Source: Proteles cristata cristata
Taxonomy: Eukaryota > Chordata > Mammalia > Carnivora > Hyaenidae
NCBI GenBank assembly: GCA_017311185.1
Contig: JAESUZ010000127.1
Coordinates: 1,054,001-1,118,000 of the forward strand
Direction of reading: 5' to 3'
DNA: 64,000 nt
This document shows, piece after piece, positions 45,850-57,280 of this stretch (within the stretch, counting starts at the first letter, position 1; each line of letters opens with the position of its first letter). Both the position numbers and the translations under genes were made by a program. The notes under the pieces were generated by a model. The model was not told the origin of the DNA and searched no databases. It saw nothing but the letters and a program-made list of their open reading frames with translations.

Positions 45850-46250
45850 GAGACCAGCCTTGGAAATCCTCTGAGCAGACAAAACTAGTTTAGTCATATA
45901 AACAAAGCTTAATTTAGCTCGTTTTGCAAGGCTAACCTCACCTGGATCATTTCTTGCTCCTGACTCTGGAAATCATAAGCAAAACGAACTGTTTCCCAAG
46001 GTTGATATGAAGTAACCACTAACCAATCCTCTATCACTTAAGAAAATTCTCATATTGTAACCAAACACTGTGAAGAATAAACAGTCACTGTGTTTTCGTA
46101 AGCTGCCTTATAACAATATATAACCGAGCCTCATTCCATGCTTTGGTGGGAGTGGTCCAGGTCGACAAAATGTCTTTTTGGTGTGCGAAAGATAATCATT
46201 TACTAATTACTGCTTTGGTGATTCATTGGTTTTCTTTCTAATACTTCTAA
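45850..46250 (+). mobile_element. Possible ERV LTR remnant
   Basis: The order 'cctgactctggaaatcat', 'gtttcccaagg', 'taaccaatcctctatcac', 'tgtaaccaaacactgtgaagaataaac', 'ataacaatatataaccgagcc', 'ggagtggtccaggtcgac' and 'actgctttggtgattc' resembles a class I LTR with CCAAT-like and TATA-like boxes. Ends not defined and no duplication found. Confidence 0.4.
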
Positions 46251-46289
46251 ACTTTTAACAAGTATTTCCCACTTTATACACGAATGTGT

Positions 46290-47022
46290 GTCTTTATAGT
46301 AAGCAGAATAATGAAACTCCTCCCACCAAAGATGTCTACTTTCTAATCCCTGCAACCTGTGAAGAGTTTACTTCAAGTGCCAAAGAGAGATTAAGTTGTT
46401 GACAGAATTAAGGTTGCTAGTTATCGGACTTTCAAATAGGAGAGTAGCCTAGATTTTTCAGGTGACTCAAAAACAGTCACAAGGCTCCCTAAAAGTGAAA
46501 GAGAGTCAAAAGATTCAGTGAATGCGTCACAGCATTAAAAGGACTCTATTTGCTCTTGTTTTTTAGATGGAGGAACAAGACAGGGAGCCAAAGAGCAAGT
46601 GGCCTCTTGAAACTGGAAAAAGCAAGGAACCGGATCCTGCTGTAGAGCCTGCAGAAGGAACAGCCCTGCCAACATCTTGATGTTAGCCTGCAAAACCTGT
46701 GTTGGATTTATAGTCTAAAGAAATGTTAGAGGGACACCTGGGTGGCTCAGCCCGTTAAGTGTTAAGTGTCCGACTCAGGGCATGATCTCACGGTTTGTGG
46801 TTTGAGCTCTGTGTCCACTCTGTGCTGACAGCTCAGAGCCTGGAGCCTGCTTCGGATTCTGTGTCTCCCTCTCTCTCTGCCCCTCCCGACTCGCGCTCTT
46901 ATCTCTCTGTCTCTCTCTCTCAAAAGTAAACAAAATTTTTTTGAAAAGTGATATAATCAATGTGTGTTGTTTCAAGCCACTGTTTATGATTCTTTATTAC
47001 AGCAGCAGTAGGAAACTAGCAT
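46290..47022 (+). mobile_element. MaLR-type (MLT1-like) LTR split by a SINE
   Basis: 'gtaagcagaataatgaaactcc', 'gatggaggaacaagac', 'gcagaaggaacagccctgccaacatcttgatgttagc' and, after the SINE, 'gttgtttcaagccac' and 'ttattacagcagcagtaggaaactagcatg' follow the U3-R-U5 order of an MLT1 LTR. The SINE at 46731-46946 inserted between the R region and the 'ttaagccac' U5 block. Confidence 0.65.
46731..46946 (+). repeat. CAN-SINE, plus strand, inside an LTR
   Basis: Head 'gggacacctgggtggctcag', with a 9-base local repeat 'gttaagtgttaagtgtcc', then 'ctcacggtttgtgg', 'gacagctcagagcctggagcctgcttcgg', (CT)n and 'aaaagtaaac' end. Younger than its LTR host. Confidence 0.93.
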
Positions 47023-47384
47023 GTTATACAGTAGGAAATTAGTATGTATTTAAAAATATTTTTGTTTTAATCACATTAATGACTTAGTCAATTAGTGTAA
47101 TTCAGGAACAAACTATTTTTTTTACCTTAAAATGAAGCCTTTTTTGCCTATCTATAGTAAATAGATTTTCAGATATCATTTACTTAAAAAAAATTACTCC
47201 CAAAATAACACTTATAAAACAGAAAAGTTTTTCCTAATTATAAAAGCATACGGTGTCTGTGTGTGTGAGTACTGAAAGAGGAAGTAAAATTATGCACCTG
47301 TTAAGGGTTTTTATTCTGTTAAGTTCTGCACACATACCACAAAACACTGTCAGACATGCAGGCATACACACATTTTACTTTTAA
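47023..47384. other. Unassigned DNA
   Basis: Nothing recognised. Confidence 0.5.
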
Positions 47385-48645
47385 TGAGATAAAATTTATA
47401 TACAGTGGAAGGCATTGATTTTTTGTATAATTTGGAATACTGAAAGATGTATAAATCTAGGTAACCACTACCCTAATTAAGGTATGGAACACTCCCATCC
47501 TTCCAGAAAGTTTCCTTGTTCATTTTTCTAGTAAATCAATGTCAACCATCTCAACCTACCCACCCCCCCAATTTTGTTTATCTATTCTCCTGTTGAACAG
47601 TTAACCTGTTTCTAGGTGAGTCTGTTATAATAAACCTGCTATGAACACTTGAGTGTTTTTGAGTACATATTCTTGGTTAAATTACTAGAAGAGGAATTGT
47701 TGGGTCATAAGGTAGTTATTTGTGTGTTTAATGTTATAATAATCTGTCAAATAGATGTCTCAAATGTCTGCCATATTTCACACTCCCACCAGCAAATGTA
47801 TGAGGGTTTATAGTTTTGTGATGAATATAAATCCTCTAAACCTATTTTGTTTTTTATTTCAATTGGCTATTCTATGCCCTCATCACTTCCTCTAATGAAG
47901 CAGCTTGTCCATTTCTAAAGCCAAATCAGCTTAGTTATGATTGGAATTAAATTGAATCTATATGTAATATGAGAAACAAAATTAGCATTTTACCTACCTT
48001 TAACATACATACCATGTAGTATATTTTGTCTTAATTTCCATTACCTTTGTAACCTTTACTATGGAAATACTCAATATCTTTTGTTAAATGTATTCCCAAG
48101 TCTCATGTATTTTGATGGCATTCCAGATAGAATTATATTTATTTTCGTTTTATTGGTCAATAATTTGTTGCTATTATATATAAATTAACTGAGTTTTATA
48201 TTTTCCTTGCATCTTTTCTGACTTCAAATTTTGCTAAATTTAATTATAAGTTCCTTCTTATGGATTGCTTAAGATTTTCTATGTAATCAATTATGATGTC
48301 TATGCATAAAGGCATTTTCATGTCTGTCTTTTCAAAGTTGATGAATATTTTTCGTTTATTGAACTGATTACGATCTCTAGTAGAAACCTGAATTACTGGG
48401 ATAGGACTTCCTTTGTTACTTTCTTATACTATGGAGAAAGCATTTAATATTTCACCATCACATATGGAATTAACAATAGGTTTTACATACATGTTTGATA
48501 TCAGATCAAGGAAATTTCTTTCTTTCTCAACTCAGTTTCACTTGATAATTAGAGTCACAAATGGCATTGAATTTTGTCCAATGCTTTCCTCATCTATTAA
48601 AAGAACCATGTGACTTGTGCAGATAATGTGATGATTAGTTTTCCA
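47385..48645 (-). repeat. Ancient LINE-1 fragment, antisense (3' UTR and ORF2)
   Basis: Same landmarks as at 2297-3476 and more: 'acttttaatgagataaaatttatata', 'ataaacctgctatgaacac', 'agaagaggaattgttgggtcataaggtag', 'acactcccaccagcaaatgtatgaggg', 'tcttttgttaaatgtattcccaag', 'gttccttcttatggattgcttaagattttct', 'agcatttaatatttcaccatcac' and 'cattgaattttgtccaatgctttcctcatctattaaaag'. In reverse these run along ORF2 in the right order, with internal deletions. Decayed. Confidence 0.75.
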
Positions 48646-49570
48646 AGCAAACATACCTGTAATAAAAACAAATTGTTCCTGTAAAAAAAAAAAATACCCA
48701 TGGGATTATTCTGAACTCTTAAATAATACTGGAAGTATTCATACCTCCTCTTTTATTTGAAAGTCTTTAAGATCCTTGAGGAAGGAGCTTTAATAAAACA
48801 AACATATACATTTCTTTTCTAGTCCTTACCAAAGAGATGTATGGCCCAAGGGGACTAACTCTGTACTAGGGAAATAGAAATACTCGGATGTTTGGGAGGT
48901 TTGGATAGAGGGTCTGACTTGATCCTAAACAAGACACGTCAACTGACTGGGCAATCAGTCTTATCAGAAGCTTAGTTTTGCCAGTGACACTAAGTCAGAG
49001 AATTGGGCAGCCTCAGAAGATTATATCACTGGATATGATACATTCAGAATTGACCCAGGAAGACCAGTGGAGGGGGGAAGTAAATGCATGAATAGGTGGT
49101 TTCAATTCTCATCTATTACTATTGCACAATGTCTCTCAGCTCATACCTATGGCCTCATGGGTGGTTTCGTATGAAAATCTATAAGAGGAGGAAGAATTCC
49201 TGGCCCTTCCCACAGATTGTTGACTCAGTAAGTTGGCCCATGTCAAAGATAGAATGCTGATATTCTAGAGACCCATCCAAGGCTATCTTAAGATATAAAG
49301 TGTAGAGAAACTGAACAGTGGGCAGGGCTTTGGGCAGTGGACCTGGTCAGTCATTTTGTGGACAGAGAGAAGCAGTATGAAGAGAGGGTATAACAGGACC
49401 CTCAGGCAGTAGTGAATGAATTGACTTTCATCAAGGCTTGGAAAGAAGATGGTCCGAGGTAAAATGAATGCTGACAGAACTGTGGAAGTGGACATAAAAT
49501 GTAAGAATTGATGTGTTAGACAGTAATGTTTATCAGTGAGCATCCACTGCTGTCATGTGTGTGATTTGTT
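48646..49570. other. Unassigned, possibly decayed ERV internal DNA
   Basis: A less AT-rich 0.9-kb stretch. 'tggaaagaagatggtccgagg' and 'aactgtggaagtggacataaaatg' have the feel of MaLR/ERVL internal sequence, but I could not align it reliably. The 86-codon minus frame (49283-49543) has no motif. Confidence 0.3.
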
Positions 49571-49578
49571 TAAGAATT

Positions 49579-49798
49579 GTGGCATGTGGATGGCTCAGTT
49601 GGTTAAATGTCTGACTTTGGCTCAGGTCATGATCTCATGATTCATGGGTTCAAGCCCTGCATTGGGCTCTGCACTGACAGCTCAGAGCCTGGAGCCTGCT
49701 TCAGATTCTGTGTATCCCTCTCTCTCTGCCCCTCTTCTACTCATACCCTCTTCCCCACCCCTCTCAAAAATAAAATAAACATTAAAAATTTTTAAAAA
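49579..49798 (+). repeat. CAN-SINE, plus strand
   Basis: Head 'ggcatgtggatggctcagttgg', 'ctcaggtcatgatctcatg', 'ctgcactgacagctcagagcctggagcctgc', tail 'aaaaataaaataaac'. Short flanking match aagaattgt / aagaatttgt. Confidence 0.92.
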
Positions 49799-49809
49799 AG
49801 AATTTGTAA

Positions 49810-50040
49810 AGGATGATGTTTCACTTGCCCCAAAAGTAAATTTGTTTTGATGGAATTTGATAGCACTTTCACCTACTCTTTTTTAAACTATAAAAATCTT
49901 GTCATTAATAAATTTCATAAGCATATCTATTTAGAACTTATTTTCGGAGAATAAATTACGTTTATTATTTTATTTTTTTTGTTTTTAATGAATGAATTTT
50001 CCTAAAACTTTTACCTGAAAAGAAATTTTCTTACTTGGAC
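49810..50040. other. Unassigned DNA
   Basis: Nothing recognised. Confidence 0.5.
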
Positions 50041-50549
50041 TGTATATTAGTCAGAGTTCTCAAAAAATAATAGAACCAATCACAATATATAGTTAGATGA
50101 TAGGTAGATGATTGATTGATAGCTAGACAGCTAGCTAGCTAGATGATAGACAAAATAGATCATAAAAATTATGGAGGCTGAGATATCTCTTGATCTGTCA
50201 TCTGCAAGCTGGAGACCTGGGAAAGCTCGTGGTAAAATTTCAGTCCTTGTAACAAGGCTTGAGATCCAAGGGAGCCAATGATGTAAATCCCATCAAAAGG
50301 CAGGAAAAGACTTATGTCTCCATGGCAGGAAGCAAAAGGAGGCAATTCTTCCTTCCTCCACCTTTCTGTTCAGGCCCTCAGCGGATTGGATGATACCCAC
50401 CCATATTGGAGAAGGCAGTCTATTTTACTGAGTTCACCAATTCAAATGTAATCTCATCCAGAAATCTTTTCACAGACACAGCCAGAATCAACGTTTAATC
50501 TGGATACTCCATGGTGCAGTCAAGTAGACACATAAAATTAACCACCACA
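50041..50549 (-). repeat. Old interspersed repeat with tgtcaac head, copy 3 (antisense)
   Basis: The best preserved of three copies: starts 'tgtatattagtcagagttctc', includes 'atggaggctgagatatc', 'ctgcaagctggagacctggg', 'aggccctcagcggattggatgatacccacccatattgg' and 'ttcaaatgtaatctcatccag', and ends 'agacacataaaattaaccaccaca'. A GATA/TAGA microsatellite (50096-50150) lies near its start. Confidence 0.72.
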
Positions 50550-50932
50550 GACTGCTATAACAAGATACCATAGACTCTGGTAGAAACAGCAGACAATTAT
50601 TTCTCTCAGTTCTGGAAACTGAAAAGCCTAAGATCAAGATTCTGGCAGATTCTGTTTATGGAGAGGGCCTACTTCCTGGCTTGTAGACACCTGACTTCTC
50701 TCTATGTGCTCAGATGGTCATTCCTCAGTGCATGCCCTTGGGAAGGGGTAGGGGGAACTCTTGTGTCTCTTCCTCTTCTTATAAGGACACCAATCTTATC
50801 ATGAGGCCGCAATTCTCATCACCTCATTTAACCTCATCAATTACCAATGGCCTCACCTTCAAATATCATCTTATTGGGTGTTAGGATTTCAACATATGAA
50901 TTACGGGATAACACATTCAGCCTGTAACATAA
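50550..50932 (-). mobile_element. MaLR-type (MLT1-like) LTR, antisense
   Basis: 'gactgctataacaagataccatagactctgg', 'ttatttctctcagttctggaaactg', 'ggcctacttcctggcttgtagac', 'cttcttataaggacaccaatc', 'gggtgttaggatttcaacatatgaattacggg' and 'acattcagcctgtaaca' are in antisense LTR order. It abuts the repeat that ends at 50549 with no spacer. Confidence 0.72.
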
Positions 50933-51730
50933 AGAAATGTAAACCAGTTTTTGTGTTTGAGAGAAAGACTGTAGAGCACTGATAGAGATGTCTGCTAATA
51001 CTTCAAGCTGTGTAACCTCCAATACCCCCAGAAAAATTTTGGCACAAAAGCTCAATCAGCCATACTATGAATAAACATTGAACATCTGAGCATCAATCAC
51101 CTTGACTTTGATGGATTGTGCTGAACTGGGTTTCTGTAGATGGGGATGCACAGACTACAAGGAAACTCTAACCTCCTTAAGCAGAACAAGGTGAAAAAAA
51201 GTTCTAGCAGAGTTTAAGGTCACTGACATTCCATCAGGGGAGTCCAAGCAGCTGAGGTAGTAATAGGCTTTAACACCAATTTTAATGTAACGATGTCCTT
51301 CTTGCCTTTCCTACACCCTTTAGCTCATTGGTTGCTTAGCTTATGGAAGCATCTTTTATAAATGTCAATGTTTTATAATCAAGTAGGTGTGTCCTTAGTA
51401 ATTTCTACCAGTATGGTCTACCCTTTGACATCTTGAACTGAAGATTTTTACCTTTAACCTTCACCTAGTACCAATGACAAAACAACTGCGAAAGAAATAA
51501 TGAACAGCATAATTCATAGACATGAAAGTCTCTGACATTAACAATGGATGTGATTGCCCAATGGCCCGTGAAAGTAGCAGTCATGGAAGCTTTGCCTAGT
51601 CCCAGCAGCATGTGCTCCCTCTTGCCAAAATGTCTCTAGTTACTGGCTCTTCTGAATGTCTGAACAATGAGGAAAAAAGGAAAACACTGAGCTCTCAACA
51701 TGGTACCATGCTTCAATGGAGAATGTATCA
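50933..51730. other. Unassigned, possibly ERVL-related internal DNA
   Basis: Moderate GC. The part 51540-51730 ('caatggatgtgattgcccaatggcccgtg...' onward) looks like decayed pol-type sequence and lies on the other side of an LTR insertion from a recognisable ERVL pol remnant. The part before 51445 is not recognised. The 72-codon minus frame (50837-51055) is chance. Confidence 0.35.
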
Positions 51731-52433
51731 CTATTCTGTTGCTGTATAAGAAATTACCACAAACCCAGTGGCTTAAAAACAAAAACAAACAAATAAAAAT
51801 GTTCATTTATTAGCTCATAGTTCTGTAGGTCAGAAGTGTGAGATCCTATATAGGGTCTCACAGGCCAAGACAGAGGTATCGGCCAGGTTCAGCTCTCATC
51901 TGGATGCTCTAGGGAAGATCCACAACTAAATTTATGCAAATTGCTAGCAGAACACAATAATATTTGGCTGTAGAAGTATGGTCTTTTCTTGGCTGGCTGT
52001 CAATTAAGAGTGACACTCAGCAACTAGAAAAGGCTCTCATGGCCTTGCACACTGCCCTTTCTATCTTTAACGCCAGCTAAAAAGTCTGTGGGGTCCTCCT
52101 GTTTCAAGTCTCTCTGACCACCATCTCCCTTGCTGCAACCTGCCAGAGAAAACTCTATGCTTTTAAAGAGCTCATATGATTCAATTAGGTCTACCTGGAT
52201 AAATTCTTTTATGATTAATTCAAAGTCAACTGATTGATGGAAGTCACTGACATCCATGTAAGTTAATTACATATAGATACTAGATACTTAAGATGTAGTA
52301 ACTTAACTACCTGTACAAAATGTCTTTTCTCATCTAATGTAACATCACCACCGGCTTGATATCTCACCATTGTGAGCAATCGTAGGGATTAAGGGAACAC
52401 ATTTTGGGGCATCTTAGAATACTTGTTATCACA
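51731..52433 (-). mobile_element. MaLR/ERVL-type LTR, antisense
   Basis: 'ctattctgttgctgtataagaaattaccacaaacccagtgg', 'cattagctcatagttctgtaggtcagaag', 'aggtctacctggataa', 'cagtcaactgattgatgg' and 'gggattaagggaacacattttggggcatc' follow an antisense LTR order, ending 'gttatcaca'. An internal A-rich run and a 50-base stretch near 52260-52310 are probably later changes. The 77-codon minus frame (52024-52257) is not a gene. Confidence 0.6.
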
Positions 52434-52539
52434 GAAAATAGACAGCTGCTTGTGAAAAATAGCTTAGGTCATACCTTTTCCACTCTGTAAAAGATAGCAA
52501 TTCTTTCTGACCACAACTGACAGGTATTCTGGGTATGGT

Positions 52540-53100
52540 TTACTTTTCCTGTCTACAGCACTTCAGTCAGCATCATTATCTGTGCGCTCACAGAGTGTGT
52601 GATTTATCAACATGGAATCCTAAATACCACCACCATGGATTAATTTTATGGCAATTTTATGGCCAAGGAAGTGTGGCAATGGGAACATGACTATGAATCC
52701 ACCATTCTTAGCATATACAACATTGCCAAGTAAATGGCAGCCTGATGAAGCATTGGAATAGCCACTTGAAAGTGCAGCTAAGGAGCTAGAGATGACATAC
52801 TATGAAGCTGAGAAGGTGCTAGGATCTGGTATGAAGCTCAGCCATCTGTCATGATATGCTTCTCTGTCACCAATAATTAGATCACATGCACCTGGTGTGA
52901 AAGTTAGTGTCTACGCATTACTTCCAGAGATACACCTAAAGAATTTGTACTTCTGTCCTGACAATTGTATATCTTGTTGGTCTAGACATTCTGCTTTCCA
53001 GAGGAGTAAATATAGTAAGATCCCCACTAAACATGAACTTTCATTTGTCACCTGATCACTTTGGACTCCTTATGTAGACAAATCATGAGGTGAAGAAGTA
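52540..53100 (+). pseudogene. Decayed ERVL pol (integrase end) remnant
   Basis: Nucleotide-level resemblance to the 3' end of the pol gene of ERVL-type endogenous retroviruses. 'ggccaaggaagtgtggcaatggg' followed by 'gcagcctgatgaagcattggaatagccacttgaaagtgcagct' marks the integrase core to C-terminal part, and 'cacctgatcactttggactccttatg' marks the conserved segment just before the end of pol. Every frame carries stops and frameshifts, so nothing can be made from it. Deletions are visible relative to the usual spacing. Identity is from recall of the family pattern and not from a search. Confidence 0.6.
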
Positions 53101-53104
53101 AGTT

Positions 53105-53603
53105 ATCATACTTGCAGGGTTATCACCTTATTTTAGTATGTGTATAAATTTATTCTATATATACATATATCTACACACATATACTTATTTTACTTTTCTA
53201 AAGAAACATGTTTTGTAAAATGAGGTCCATATTTTCCATCAACATCATGTTACTAATATTATGTTTAAGTTATAAACTCCAATAAGTCTCTTTGGTTCAT
53301 AGACACTCACATGATCATCTAAAATCATCAATAATTTATTCTGTGCAAGGACCCAGAAAATATATTCAGAATTTACCAGAAATTACATTAGTCAAGATAT
53401 AATAAATTATTGGCATAAAATTAGGCTAATGGAGGTAAAAAAAAATGTTCAGAAACTCCGAAATGAAGAGAGATAGATTTTAGATTATAGTAAAATGAAA
53501 GATGCTGACAAACTTTATACCTCTGATGTATGTCTGAAAAAGAATATTTAATATCTAAATTAAGCCATAATTCTGTAAGAAATATTTTATCAAGTAATAC
53601 TTC
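53105..53603. other. Unassigned DNA
   Basis: Nothing recognised; frames under 81 codons. Confidence 0.5.
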
Positions 53604-53790
53604 AGTAAAGACATCATTTGCTGAGAAATTGCTATATACCACGCACTGAGTTAAGTATTTCACATGCAGAAACTCAATTCATCACCTGTGAAGTGGGTAC
53701 TATTATTATATTCAAGCTTAAAGAAGGAAATGGAGTCAATACAATAATCAGACCAGAGTGAGTAAGTTGATAAAGTGGACAATAATAATG
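53604..53790 (+). repeat. MIR element, plus strand
   Basis: 'tgctgagaaattgctatataccacgcactgagttaagtatttcacatg', 'aactcaattcatcacctgtgaagtgggtactattattat', 'aaagaaggaaatggagtc' follow the MIR consensus in order. Confidence 0.6.
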
Positions 53791-54514
53791 ATAACAGTAG
53801 CATAACAAATTATTGCTCAATATGCACAAAGCATTGTATAAATACATGACAATTATCAACATGTAGTAGCCTATAAATTTGTGATACAAAATATTGTTGA
53901 TTAATTTTGGGTAAAAACAACTCAGTTGAAAGCAAGTTAGTCCCCACAGTTTGTCTGAAAAAATAATTTATTTAAAAATTAACATACTATTTTTCTGTTT
54001 TATGTTATTTTGATAAAATGGGTCCAATTTTCAGGCTTCCAAATATTCTTTTAAAATTTGAATTTTGTTTTGTTATTAAGGGAACAGAATTTTCTCCTTT
54101 TGTATGTCCAAAAGATAGTGATATTGATCTACTACTGCAGCAATAGAAAATGAATTAAAATAATGTACTCAGGAATACCAAATGTTAATTTAAAATGTAA
54201 AATCAGCCAACAATGTTAAGTTTTTTCCTTGATTTTCCTAGAAATATTTCACTATTTATTCTATGACACCTTTTCCAATTTCTGACGCAGCATCCTTGCA
54301 TCAGATGGTTTTCATAGTGTTTGGATTCTATGCCATGCCAATCTTGTAAAAACTATGGACAAAGTAAGAATAATGTATATGTTGAGTGAGTATTTGTGTA
54401 AGTGCAAATATTTTCATTCATTGCATCTAGTTTTCGTTTAGAAATCTGTCCTTCTACTTTCTTTTTTTTGTCTTCATTAACAAATTTTTTTTTCCTCAGA
54501 ATTGCCATTTGGAC
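53791..54514. other. Unassigned DNA
   Basis: Nothing recognised. Confidence 0.5.
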
Positions 54515-54772
54515 ACAGTATAGGGCAGAATTGAAGAGAACAGACTTTTAGAGTAAGGCTAACTCTAAAGCAGGGTCTTCAGTCCCAACTCAAGACATCA
54601 ATTTGCTATGATATCTTACGCAAGTTGTTCAAATATTTCAAGTCTTCATTTTCTTATCTATAAAATGTGAAAAATAAAAATTCTACTTTCAGAAAGTGCT
54701 TTGACAAGTGTCTGACATGTGGTAAGTATTCCATAGATGTTACTTATCATTGTCCTTATTATTGTTATTAAA
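54515..54772 (+). repeat. MIR element, plus strand
   Basis: 'agagaacagacttttagagtaaggctaac', 'caagttgttcaaatatttcaagtcttcattttcttatctataaaatgtgaaaaa', 'aagtgctttgacaagtgtctgacatgtggtaagtattccatagatgttac' and the TTATTATTGTTATTA end give the whole MIR in order. The most complete MIR here. Confidence 0.7.
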
Positions 54773-56009
54773 TGAAAAATTAATGAACTCTAGATAAGAT
54801 CAATTGAAGAAACATCAAAAGATGATGTCTCCTAACTACCAATTTCTTGGGCCATTTGGTTTTGAAAATAAAGATTAAATCAGCCATACTCAACCCCAAA
54901 CAAAATTATGTCTTTCTTGCTATGGTACAAATTCCAATACCTGGATTTTCTACTTCATAACTTAAATGACTTTTACAAAAGGTATATGTTCCATAATATT
55001 ACAAATAAGAGAATTCTTAGTATATTTATGCTTTTACTTATTAGTTTTGGAGCTATGAGGATAACTCTATGATTTCAAATTGGGACATTTAAGTATGTAT
55101 CCTCCAATAATTCAAATGAAATTAATCTTTGAAAGCACCATTGGCATAAATGCATTCTTTAAAAAGTAAAACTCATTCAAACTCAAATGTTTTCTCTCCA
55201 ATAAGATTTCATATGTCATGGTAAAATAGTTTTAGAAAATATTCCAACTATGTCTTCTTCTTATTGATTAAAAATACACATTAGCGGGATAAAGCCTCTG
55301 AGATTTGCTACAATGTAGCAACTACTGCACTTGATTGAATTCTGTGTTTTTCACACTTAAATTTCCTATAAAAATTGCTTTTTGCTGATTATCTGTGTTA
55401 CAGAATTACTATTTCATGGCATAGTGTTTGAGACACTTTGGTTTAGTTAATATATCCACAGAGATTCACATAAACCTTCAGAATAAAATCATGGCACTCC
55501 TTCAATAGTAAATATATGTGTACTGCAGTAAAAAATTGGGCAGAGTGGTTATATTTCTCAATTATATCTATATCCTTCTGTTTTCCCATTAATAATTTTC
55601 CTCTCCTGCATCACAGTAAGATATGGTCATCAAAAATGCAAGTCACAAAGATATCAAAGATATATTATTTGCAGTGTATAATTTATTATAAATTAATGTT
55701 ACTTAAAACATCATTAAAATTCTTTTCATATGGGTTTTCTTATTGTTTTCTCTTAGGAATAAAAATAGGAGTGAATCTTTGACTCCAACCATGTCTATCC
55801 ATATGGATAGGAACCTAATACTCTTCACCAAGGAATCTCCCCCTGAAACAGTCATCTATCCTTGTTTCTATGATTGAACGCAGGTCAGTAGAACCATAGC
55901 CCATTTCTAAAACTATTACCAATCTATAAGCCTGAATTATGAGGAGGGGAAAAGCCCAGAGTTGGTTATTTAATGCATCTAAGTTTGTTTTCTTGTTTGT
56001 TTGTTTTTC
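54773..56009. other. Unassigned AT-rich DNA
   Basis: Nothing recognised; the 88-codon plus frame at 55516-55782 has no motif. Confidence 0.5.
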
Positions 56010-56217
56010 ACTGTTATTTACTTATTTTGAGAAAGAGAGAGAGAGCAGACGAGCAGTGGAAGGGCAGAGACAGAGACAGAGACAGAGAATATCAAGGAGA
56101 CTCCACACTGTCAGTGCAGAGCCCGACATGGTGCTGGATCTCATGAACTGTGAGATTATAACCAGAGCCAAAATCAACAGATAGATGCTTAACCAATTGA
56201 GTCACTCAGGTGCCCCA
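56010..56217 (-). repeat. Old CAN-SINE, antisense
   Basis: 'ttatttacttattttgagaaagagag', three 'cagagacagaga' units, 'gtcagtgcagagcccgac' and 'aaccaattgagtcactcaggtgcccc'. The 81-codon plus frame covers it. Confidence 0.9.
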
Positions 56218-57113
56218 AAATTTATTTATGATGAATGAAAATTGCATTTTCAAAAAGGATATGAGGTATTCAGATTAAGTCTCTGAAGGTGTAGTTGTCA
56301 TTCATAACCATTATATTAGGTTTTTCATAGATTACAGAAGGCTTTAAAGTCAAAGATAATAAAGAATCCCATGCTGTCCACTTAGAATAGCCTTCACATT
56401 TTATTTTGGAGGTCACTTGAATAACTGTCAGGAAAGAAAGGTATTGGAGCACAATTAGTTTTGATCAAGCTTAATGGTTTCTCTTAACATCAGACAAGAT
56501 ATTACTTTATAACAATTGACTGGGGTGTTCTATAACAATGTTATCCATACTCAAAATGGATTAATTTTTAAACTGTTCCAGGCATGAGACATCTCAAAAA
56601 TTCCAAGCCATTTTTTTTACTACAGAATTTTAAAAATGGATTAGAGAGAAGTAAAGTGGGGCATGAGATTTGGAGAATAGCTACAATTCCTAGATCTTGA
56701 TAACAGTAAAGTATAATTAGAACACACAAGGAACAAACTGAGAAAATTGTTTCAAGCCAAATAAAACCTCTTATTTCTTGAGTTACAAAGTGCAAAACCA
56801 TAAGACATGCATCTTTCTCTTGTTTATACCCCAAAATGTAATAACTTAATGGTATTTGTTAAATATTAATTATTACCATATAAAATATTAGAATTCATAA
56901 ATAAGTACAAGATTGAATTAAATCAAGTTTGGTTAACATCTAGTGTAATTTTTTATTTTTTATTAAATTGAGAAAATAGTTAATTGAATAAACATCTGTA
57001 TACATTTTAGACAAGATGTTAGAGTGAACACAATAGTTATAATTCCTCACTTCCAACTTCCAGTGAAATGAATAATTGAAAAAAGGGGGATAGCCTGCAT
57101 CAAAATGGAAAAT
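56218..57113. other. Unassigned DNA
   Basis: Two minus frames (60 and 88 codons) without motif. Nothing recognised. Confidence 0.5.
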
Positions 57114-57280
57114 GGGGCATTTGGGTGGCTCAGTTGGTTAGGCGGACAACTCTTGATTTTGGCTCAGGTCATGATCTCATGTTTCATGAGTTTGAGTCCC
57201 ATGTTGGGCTTCTGGCCCTCTCCTGCTCTTGCACATGCTCTCTCTGTCAAAAATAAATGTTAAAAATAAAATTTTTAAGG
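57114..57280 (+). repeat. Internally deleted CAN-SINE, plus strand
   Basis: Head 'ggggcatttgggtggctcagttgg', 'ggctcaggtcatgatctcatg', then the body jumps from 'gttgggct' to 'tctggccctctcctgctc', losing about 60 bases. Tail 'aaaaataaatgttaaaaataaa'. Confidence 0.9.
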
